Source of the DNA: Caulobacterales bacterium
Lineage (GTDB): Bacteria > Pseudomonadota > Alphaproteobacteria > Caulobacterales > Caulobacteraceae
Direction: 5' to 3'
DNA: 11,342 bases
Assembly (NCBI GenBank): GCA_947480815.1
Contig: CANKEA010000017.1
Location: 1 to 11,342, forward strand
The position numbers were made by a program, and so were the translations under genes. The notes beneath the pieces were generated by a model. That model had not been told where the DNA came from. It saw nothing but the letters and a program-made list of their open reading frames with translations, and did not search any database. Shown here piece after piece: positions 6,557 to 11,342 of the stretch. Position 1 is the stretch's first letter; each line of letters starts with the position of its first letter.

Positions 6557-7828
6557 TTGCGCACGTACCATGATCCCCTGGACCTCGTCCGTGAACGGTC
6601 CCCGGAACGGCCTGTCGCCCTCGTGCGACCGGACGCGGTGGCGGTAGCGGCGCGCTGGTTCCAGGAACACTTTAGAGGCGATGTTTTCTATGCGGTGAAG
6701 GCCAATCCTTCGCCGTGGGCGATCCGTGCCCTAAGCGAGGCGGGGGTCGGTTCGTTCGACGTCGCCTCTATGCCGGAAGTCGAGCTGGTAGCGCAACACG
6801 CGCCTGGCTCACGCATGGCCTTCATGCACCCGGTCAAGAGCCGCGCCGCGATCAGCGCCGCCTATTCCGATCACGGGGTGCGTACCTTTGCCCTCGACAC
6901 CCATGAAGAGCTCGACAAGATCCTCGAAGCCACGGGCCGGGCCAAGGACCTGAACCTGATGGTGCGTCTCGGCGTCGACACCGAGGGTGCCTCCTATTCA
7001 CTATCGGGCAAGTTTGGTGTGCCGCAGCACCAGGCGCCGGCCTTGCTGATGGCTGCCCGCCGCGCCACCCAGGACCTGATGGGCGTTTGCTTCCACGTTG
7101 GCAGTCAGTGCATGCGGCCGACCGCCTATCAGGCTGCGATGGCCCAGGCTTCGCGTGCGCTGGTGCGCGCGGGCGTTTTCGCCGATGTTGTCGACGTCGG
7201 TGGCGGTTTCCCGTCGGTCTATCCGGGAATGATCCCGCCTGACATGGCTGGCTATATGACCGCGATCGAGCGCGCCTTCAGCGAGATGATGGTGCATGAA
7301 ACCACCGAACTTTGGTGTGAACCCGGCCGTGCTCTGGTGGCAGAAGCCAGCTCGCTGCTGGTCAAGGTAGAACTGCGCAAAGGCGACGCCCTTTATCTAA
7401 ACGATGGATCTTATGGCTCGCTGTTCGATGCCGCGCACGTCAAATGGCCCTTCCCGGTCAAGGCCTATTGCGGCAGGGGTGCCCTGTCTTCGGACATAAA
7501 GGGAACTTTGAAGCCGTTCCGCTTCTACGGCCCGACCTGCGATTCCATCGATCATATGCCCGGTCCGTTCTGGCTACCCGATAGCATTGGCGAGGGCGAC
7601 TATATCGAGATCGGCATGCTGGGTGCCTATGGCGTGGCCATGGCCACCCGCTTCAACGGCTTTGGCGAAATAGATAGCGCTGTGGTGCAGGATGCACCGA
7701 TGGGCTCGATGTTCGGCCTGGCTCGGCGCTCGATCCCCCACCCCCGGATTGAAGAAGAGGAAACCCGCAAGGTGGTCCGCTTCTCACGCCCCAAGGGCAA
7801 GGCCGGGCAGAAGCGTCGCCGGCGTTAA
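6557..7828 (+). CDS. Ornithine decarboxylase (PLP fold III; possibly also lysine), TTG start
   Basis: PLP-dependent decarboxylase of the eukaryotic-type/fold III family, making putrescine from ornithine (some relatives also make cadaverine from lysine), 423 residues. The Schiff-base lysine is K48 in FYAVKANP. Further motifs are CFHVGSQ, VDVGGGFPSVYPG (phosphate-binding glycine loop), EPGRALVAEAS and the active-site GPTCDSID with C328-D329, which marks amino acid decarboxylases rather than diaminopimelate decarboxylase, followed by GDYIEIGMLGAYG. The start is TTG: an in-frame TAA at 6515-6517 and no ATG or GTG between leave it as the only site before conserved sequence, and GGGGG lies 9 bases upstream. 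The C-terminus is strongly basic (SRPKGKAGQKRRRR), unusual for the family, perhaps for RNA or antizyme-like contacts, though this is speculation. The polyamine gene at 7944 follows. Confidence 0.93.
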   Translation: MRTYHDPLDLVRERSPERPVALVRPDAVAVAARWFQEHFRGDVFYAVKANPSPWAIRALSEAGVGSFDVASMPEVELVAQHAPGSRMAFMHPVKSRAAISAAYSDHGVRTFALDTHEELDKILEATGRAKDLNLMVRLGVDTEGASYSLSGKFGVPQHQAPALLMAARRATQDLMGVCFHVGSQCMRPTAYQAAMAQASRALVRAGVFADVVDVGGGFPSVYPGMIPPDMAGYMTAIERAFSEMMVHETTELWCEPGRALVAEASSLLVKVELRKGDALYLNDGSYGSLFDAAHVKWPFPVKAYCGRGALSSDIKGTLKPFRFYGPTCDSIDHMPGPFWLPDSIGEGDYIEIGMLGAYGVAMATRFNGFGEIDSAVVQDAPMGSMFGLARRSIPHPRIEEEETRKVVRFSRPKGKAGQKRRRR

Positions 7829-7872
7829 ACTGCCAGCCGTCACAATTTAGGTCTAAGATACATCCTCTTCGT

Positions 7873-7914
7873 CGCCGGTCGCTCCGTCCCGGCGGTGGGT
7901 CTGCATTGGGACGG
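7873..7914 (+). other. Two overlapping, mutually exclusive hairpins between the polyamine genes
   Basis: In the 115 bases between the decarboxylase and the downstream synthase, CGCCGG (7873-7878) can pair with CCGGCG (7889-7894), and CCGTCCC (7884-7890) can pair with GGGACGG (7908-7914). The two stems share bases 7889-7890 and so exclude each other. No T-run follows, so this is not a canonical intrinsic terminator. It could be an mRNA processing or stability element, an attenuator, or chance in GC-rich DNA. Confidence 0.3.
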
Positions 7915-7943
7915 GCGCTCAACACCTAGGGAAACCGAAAGCG

Positions 7944-8990
7944 ATGACCGCTCCAGTTCCGAATATCAAAGCCGAGCTCCTCTCCAAAACCGTCGAGCAT
8001 GTCGACATCACCGCCTATGACGCGCGGCCGGTGATCGACGCCATGCGCAAGATGAGTTTCTCCAGCCGCGACACGGCCCGCGCGGCGGACATCCTGAACA
8101 TGGCCATCGAGGATAAGGCCTGCTCACCCTGGCTGATCCTGGCCGGCTCGACCAGCGCTGGCGGCTGCATGCATGTCTACCGCGATATGGTGAAGTTTGG
8201 GATGGTCGACTGCGTCGTCGCCACCGGTGCCTCGATCATCGACATGGATTTCTTTGAAGCCCTGGGCTTCAAACATTATCAGGCCGCCGGCCCAGTCGAC
8301 GACAATGTGCTGCGCGAAAACTACATCGACCGCATCTACGACACCTATATCGACGAAGAAGAACTCCAGACCTGCGACCATACCATCCTGGAGATCGCGA
8401 ACCGTCTGGTGCCGCGTGGCTATTCATCGCGCGAGTTCATCTGGGAAATCGGCAAGTGGCTCAGCGAAGGCAATGCCAAAAAGACAGACAGCCTCATCCA
8501 GACCGCCTATGAAGAAGGCGTACCGATCTTCTGCCCTGCTTTCGTCGATAGCTCGGCCGGTTTTGGCCTGGTCAAGCACCAGAAAGAGCGGGCCGCCGCC
8601 AAACAGCCCTATCTGATGATCGACGCCGTGGCCGACTTCCGCGAACTGACCGACATCAAGATCGCCGCCGGCACCACCGGCCTGTTCATGGTCGGCGGTG
8701 GGGTTCCGAAGAACTTTGCCCAGGACACCGTGGTCTGCGCCGAGATTCTGGGCGTCGAAGCCGAGATGCACAAATACGCCGTGCAGATCACCGTCGCCGA
8801 CGTGCGCGACGGCGCCTGTTCCTCATCAACCCTCAAGGAGGCCGCCTCTTGGGGTAAGGTTGAGACCACGCACGAACAGATGGTGTTCGCCGAGGCCAGC
8901 ACAGTGGTGCCGCTGATCGGGTCTGACGCCTATCACCGTGGCGGCTGGCGCAATCGCGAAAAGCGGCGCTGGCAGACGCTGTTCGCCTAA
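7944..8990 (+). CDS. Deoxyhypusine synthase-like protein, probable homospermidine synthase
   Basis: NAD-dependent aminobutyl-transferase of the deoxyhypusine synthase family, 348 residues. The NAD-binding Rossmann core shows AGSTSAGG (from about residue 68) and the ATGASIID segment. The lysine equivalent to the catalytic enzyme-imine lysine is K256 in GGGVPKNFAQD, and the C-terminal EAASWGKVE matches the family's SWGKI substrate region. Eukaryotes and archaea use this fold to modify eIF5A, a protein bacteria lack; bacterial members are thought to move an aminobutyl group to a free polyamine, typically giving sym-homospermidine from putrescine. Placement directly downstream of an ornithine decarboxylase, the source of putrescine, supports this. 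The residue after the lysine is Asn, whereas true deoxyhypusine synthases have His. A GGGAAACC/GAAAG-type purine stretch precedes the ATG. The exact product (homospermidine or spermidine) is inferred. Confidence 0.88.
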   Translation: MTAPVPNIKAELLSKTVEHVDITAYDARPVIDAMRKMSFSSRDTARAADILNMAIEDKACSPWLILAGSTSAGGCMHVYRDMVKFGMVDCVVATGASIIDMDFFEALGFKHYQAAGPVDDNVLRENYIDRIYDTYIDEEELQTCDHTILEIANRLVPRGYSSREFIWEIGKWLSEGNAKKTDSLIQTAYEEGVPIFCPAFVDSSAGFGLVKHQKERAAAKQPYLMIDAVADFRELTDIKIAAGTTGLFMVGGGVPKNFAQDTVVCAEILGVEAEMHKYAVQITVADVRDGACSSSTLKEAASWGKVETTHEQMVFAEASTVVPLIGSDAYHRGGWRNREKRRWQTLFA

Positions 8991-9033
8991 CAGGGCTGCC
9001 CCTTCTACACCCCCCCTTTTTTGCGAGCCCCAG

Positions 9034-9849
9034 ATGATCGCCGCGCTAGCTTTCGCCGCCGCCCTAGCCCCTATGACACCTGTGCAGTGCGCCGACCCGG
9101 CAGCCCAGCGCGCAGCTTGGGGCGAGGTCGCTAATGCCATGGCCAAGCAGGACATGCCGGCGGCGCGAGAGGGCATGGACCGTATGATCGCTTGCGGCGA
9201 GGGGCCTTATACCCTGCCGCCACGGACCTATCGCGCAGATATCGCCTCCAAGGCGGGGGATGACGCCCTGGTGGTCAAGCTGCTGTCGCCAGTTCCCATG
9301 CCCGACGGGCCGATCGGCCCCCAAGCGGCCTGGCTGCTGCTGCGCACCTACGCCAAGCTGGGCGATCAGCCCGCCTTTCTGGCCCAACGGGGCCGGCTGA
9401 TGGCCGCCATCGACAAGGCGCTCGGTGATCCCACCGGCCCGGCCAAGGGCAAGCGGGTCGACCGCTTCAAGGTGGGGACGATCCAGATTACCGCCTATCA
9501 GGCGGACGTCGTGCATGGCCCGGCACACCGCCTGTTTGAGTTCATCATACTCGACGACACCCCGACGGCTCAGCCGGAGTCGATCCTGTTCACCAACAAC
9601 ACGTTGATAAGCGAAATGGCCGCCAAAAGCGGGGCCGCGGCACCCATCTATGTCGACCGCTATCAGTGCAACATCCATGTGGTGGTCCGGTCCATGACAG
9701 ACGTACCCACCTACGATCAGGCCAAGGCCGTGGTTATCGATGAACTGAACCGCCACCCCGACAGCCGCCAGATTGAAGAGCCGGTGCAGGCTGGGCAAAG
9801 CCAGGCCTGTACCTGGCCGCTCTTCACCTCGCCCGGTGTGGGGGGTTAG
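9034..9849 (+). CDS. Unrecognised, probably exported protein
   Basis: I do not recognise this 271-residue protein. The N-terminus (MIAALAFAAALAPMTPVQC) is a short hydrophobic stretch without basic residues, a weak secretion signal at best; the Cys at 19 lacks a lipobox. Residues about 20-130 look largely helical and alanine-rich, with a spacing that could be two or three TPR-like helix pairs (AQRAAWGEVANAMAKQDMPA, then AWLLLRTYAKLGDQPAFLAQ). The C-terminal half is mixed alpha/beta. Four cysteines (19, 54, 212, 259) could form disulfides if exported. The ATG at 9034 is preferred to an in-frame start at 8938, which lies inside the upstream gene. It begins 43 bases after the polyamine gene on the same strand, so co-transcription is likely, but no functional link can be read. 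Shine-Dalgarno is weak (GCGAG). Confidence 0.7.
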   Translation: MIAALAFAAALAPMTPVQCADPAAQRAAWGEVANAMAKQDMPAAREGMDRMIACGEGPYTLPPRTYRADIASKAGDDALVVKLLSPVPMPDGPIGPQAAWLLLRTYAKLGDQPAFLAQRGRLMAAIDKALGDPTGPAKGKRVDRFKVGTIQITAYQADVVHGPAHRLFEFIILDDTPTAQPESILFTNNTLISEMAAKSGAAAPIYVDRYQCNIHVVVRSMTDVPTYDQAKAVVIDELNRHPDSRQIEEPVQAGQSQACTWPLFTSPGVGG

Positions 9850-9964
9850 AATTCCGGCACGGCCGCGCCCTGCAGGACTCTTCGCCCTAGCGTTGATCCC
9901 GCCAGGGCGGACCGGGCGTCAAAAAAACATATTGGACAGAGCGGCCGAGCGCTCCACTGACCGC

Positions 9965-10000
9965 TTGCGTATGGCCGATTAGAAACATAGTTTTTGACGT
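9965..10000 (+). promoter_or_regulatory. Putative zur promoter and operator; probably leaderless
   Basis: No Shine-Dalgarno precedes the zur ATG. A TTGCGT (9965-9970) and CATAGT (9986-9991), 15 bases apart, could serve as -35 and -10, placing the transcription start at or next to the ATG, as in leaderless genes, which are common in Caulobacter. The symmetric AAAC-ATA-GTTT (9983-9993) covers the -10 and could be an operator. It does not match the usual Zur box well. Confidence 0.25.
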
Positions 10001-10489
10001 ATGGCTCATGCGTTAGACTGCGATCATAACCATTCCAGCCCCAGCTTGACCGACCGCTCGGTGTTGGCCGAACTTGAGGCCGCAACCTATCGTTGCGACC
10101 GGGCCGAGGAAAAGCTCACCGCCGGTCGCCGCCGTGTGCTGGAGCTGTTGCTCCGCGCCGGTCGGCCCGCCAAGGCCTATGACCTGATCGCGCAGTTCGG
10201 CGAAGACGGCCGCCCGGCCAAGCCGCCGACGGTCTATCGGGCGCTAGACTTCCTAGAACGCCAGGGCTTGGCCCATCGCATCGAGAGCCTCAACGCCTAT
10301 GTGGCCTGCCGCCAAGGCGACAAGGCCCATACGGCGGCGTTCCTAATCTGCAAATGCTGCCAAACCTCGTGCGAGGTGAATACGGGTGGCCCGACGGAAT
10401 TGCTCGCCACTGGAGAACGCCTGGGCTTTTCGCTCGATGGCTTGATCATCGAAGGCCGCGGCCTCTGCGCCGACTGCAAAGTAGATTGA
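10001..10489 (+). CDS. zur: Zur, zinc-responsive Fur-family repressor
   Basis: Zinc-sensing DNA-binding repressor of zinc uptake genes, 162 residues. The winged-helix domain spans about residues 35-100 with the recognition segment KPPTVYRALDFLERQGLAHR, followed by IESLNAYVAC, the sequence that distinguishes Zur from Fur. The structural and regulatory zinc ligands are in place: C103, H110 (AHTAAFLIC), C117 and C120 (CKCC; C119 is an extra cysteine), and C156 and C159 (CADC) near the C-terminus. An N-terminal HALDCDHNH adds further possible metal ligands. The frame is closed by TGA just upstream of the ATG, and no other start precedes the conserved part. Zur often lies next to znuABC, but no such genes are in this window, so the targets are elsewhere. 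Downstream is a transporter relic on the opposite strand. Confidence 0.93.
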   Translation: MAHALDCDHNHSSPSLTDRSVLAELEAATYRCDRAEEKLTAGRRRVLELLLRAGRPAKAYDLIAQFGEDGRPAKPPTVYRALDFLERQGLAHRIESLNAYVACRQGDKAHTAAFLICKCCQTSCEVNTGGPTELLATGERLGFSLDGLIIEGRGLCADCKVD

Positions 10490-10524
10490 ACCCTCGTTCC
10501 GGAGCGGCTGAATCGCCCAACCCT

Positions 10525-10950
10525 GGATGGCGTTGCATGCCCCTTCGCCGCACGAGAATCCTCAAAAGTGCGGCGGAGAATACCGCCAGCACCTTGAAAA
10601 TCTGGTTCTGCTCAATGTTGATCTGGCCCAGGAAGGCATCGAGCAGGAAGGTGATCTCGGCGCTGACATAGCCCGCGTGGTCGCCCAGCGAATTAATGTC
10701 GCGCTGAAGGGTCGCGAGATTCTCCGTAAGCACCGGGTTCTTGGCGAACGGATCCGTTCAGGGTCGCGAAACCGACCAACCGCCCCAGGCTGGATAGACT
10801 GCCGCGCACCTTTGCTGTCAGCCCCTGAACACGGCCCAACTGCGCTAGGATCATGGAAAACCCTGCGCCCTTGGGTCGGCTAAAGGCGATCCGCGACTGA
10901 GCCTCTACCTCGGCCGAGGCGCACTCCAAGAGATCGGCGGCGCGGTCATG
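10525..10950 (-). pseudogene. corA-type magnesium/divalent cation transporter remnant, frameshifted and truncated
   Basis: Read on the minus strand, this is the middle and part of the C-terminal half of a CorA transporter split over different frames. First frame (about 10947-10750): DRAADLLE, then LAQLGRVQGLTAKVRGSLSS and LGRLVGFAT, the CorA stalk helices. A shift near 10748-10750 moves to a second frame: NPVLTENLATLQRDINSL, DHAGYVSAEITFLLDAFLGQ and INIEQNQIFKVLAVFSA, the long stalk helix leading to the first membrane span. After that the expected PPTLIASIYGMNF is broken: GGCATGCAAC at about 10536-10545 looks like GMN with an inserted C. The second membrane span and the N-terminal half are absent, and zur begins right after on the other side. 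The family assignment rests on the stalk/INIEQN region; decay is certain because no single frame spans it. Which cation it carried is unknown. Confidence 0.85.
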
Positions 10951-10975
10951 ACGATACCCTAGGCCGTGCGGCGCT

Positions 10976-11341
10976 CTAGCGCGACGCTTCCTTGGAGTCC
11001 GACGCACCGCCGCCCGTCATAGCCTTGATCAAGTCGGCGATACGGTCGGTGGACTCGGCGGCCTGGCTCAGCAGAGCCAAGGGCGAGGCGCCCGGCTTCA
11101 TGGCCTGGGCCATCTGGCCGACGGCGTTTTGGGTCAGGGATACGGCCGCATTCGAGGCGGCGCTGATGCCAGCGGTCGCGGCGGCGAGTGCCATGGCCTG
11201 AGCGTTTTGATAGATAAAACCATAGGTGGGGTAGGTCGTGGAACCGAGGTCGGCTGACGGATCATTCCAAACCTTGACCCGACTCCAATCGCCCATCGGC
11301 GAAACATCAATCACCGTGACGTTCTGCTCGACCTGGCCGCG
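10976..11341 (-). CDS. Unrecognised alanine-rich protein, C-terminal part only (5' end beyond window)
   Basis: The frame is open to the right window edge, so 121 residues of C-terminal sequence are seen and the true start is probably outside. GTG at 11314 and ATG at 11296 are internal possibilities. I do not recognise the protein. The visible N-terminal part (VEQNVTVIDVSPMGDWSRVKVW) looks like beta strands. It is followed by a long Ala/Gln-rich, mildly hydrophobic helix (GFIYQNAQAMALAAATAG, then NAAVSLTQNAVGQMAQAM) and a polar tail rich in Ser, Asp and Lys. The (I/L)YQ plus Ala/Gln-helix pattern faintly recalls RebB-type R-body proteins, but this is only a resemblance. It ends about 25 bases before the corA remnant on the same strand and may mark the edge of the rearrangement that removed the corA 5' half. 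Confidence 0.6.
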   Translation of the reverse strand, partial: RGQVEQNVTVIDVSPMGDWSRVKVWNDPSADLGSTTYPTYGFIYQNAQAMALAAATAGISAASNAAVSLTQNAVGQMAQAMKPGASPLALLSQAAESTDRIADLIKAMTGGGASDSKEASR

Positions 11342-11342
11342 G

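Noticed and set aside
6498..6560. Short upstream frame starting GTG at 6498 and overlapping the decarboxylase start, as a possible leader peptide
   Set aside because: No properly spaced ribosome binding site, no ornithine- or arginine-related codon pattern, and it runs on into the decarboxylase gene in another frame.
8938..9033. Upstream in-frame start at 8938 for the exported protein
   Set aside because: It would overlap 53 bases of the DHS-like gene and add a Pro/Arg-rich segment before the hydrophobic N-terminus; the ATG at 9034 is simpler.
9064..9798. 244-residue minus-strand open frame opposite the unrecognised exported protein
   Set aside because: Composition (many His, Gly, Arg and Asp) and lack of any motif or ribosome binding site fit an antisense shadow; the plus-strand frame has better amino acid composition and sits in line with its neighbours.
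9883..9927. Hairpin CGCCCT/AGGGCG (9883-9888 with 9904-9909) near an A7 tract as a terminator
   Set aside because: For a plus-strand terminator a T-run should follow, but an A-run does; on the minus strand the T-run would precede the stem and no minus-strand gene ends there.

Overview
The window looks like chromosomal DNA from a GC-rich alphaproteobacterium, probably Caulobacterales. Grounds: protein style, the rdgB-hemW arrangement, a Zur of alphaproteobacterial type, an ornithine decarboxylase followed by a bacterial deoxyhypusine-synthase-like gene, TTG starts, and a zur gene with no Shine-Dalgarno. Genus-level placement is inference; no rRNA or other marker is present.

Layout. (1) Positions 1-2403, minus strand: a TetR-family regulator, then rdgB (housecleaning NTP pyrophosphatase), then hemW (radical-SAM heme chaperone, start codon TTG, C-terminus cut by the window edge). 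(2) Positions 2640-3731, plus strand: a GT4 glycosyltransferase of the MgtA/SQD2 type. Its stop codon interlocks tail-to-tail with that of phnE through a shared CTAG. (3) Positions 3728-6305, minus strand: a tightly overlapping phnC-phnD-phnE operon for an ABC importer of phosphonate or a related phosphorus compound. No C-P lyase or phosphonatase gene is in view. (4) A 251-base divergent intergenic region, then on the plus strand ornithine decarboxylase (6557-7828) and a deoxyhypusine-synthase-like/homospermidine-synthase-like protein (7944-8990). Together these form a polyamine module: ornithine to putrescine, then to a longer polyamine, probably homospermidine. (5) Positions 9034-9849: an unrecognised, probably exported protein of 271 residues. 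(6) Positions 10001-10489: the zinc uptake regulator zur. (7) Positions ~10525-10950, minus strand: a decayed remnant of a CorA-type Mg2+ transporter with frameshifts and missing ends. (8) Positions 10976-11341, minus strand: the C-terminal part of an unrecognised alanine-rich protein that runs off the window.

Most of the window is ordinary core metabolism, transport and regulation, and I do not see a clear new defence, mobile or secretion system. The points most worth a second look are the polyamine pair and its leader/inter-gene structures, the corA relic next to zur, the glycosyltransferase abutting phnCDE (possible phosphorus-starvation physiology), and the two unrecognised genes.
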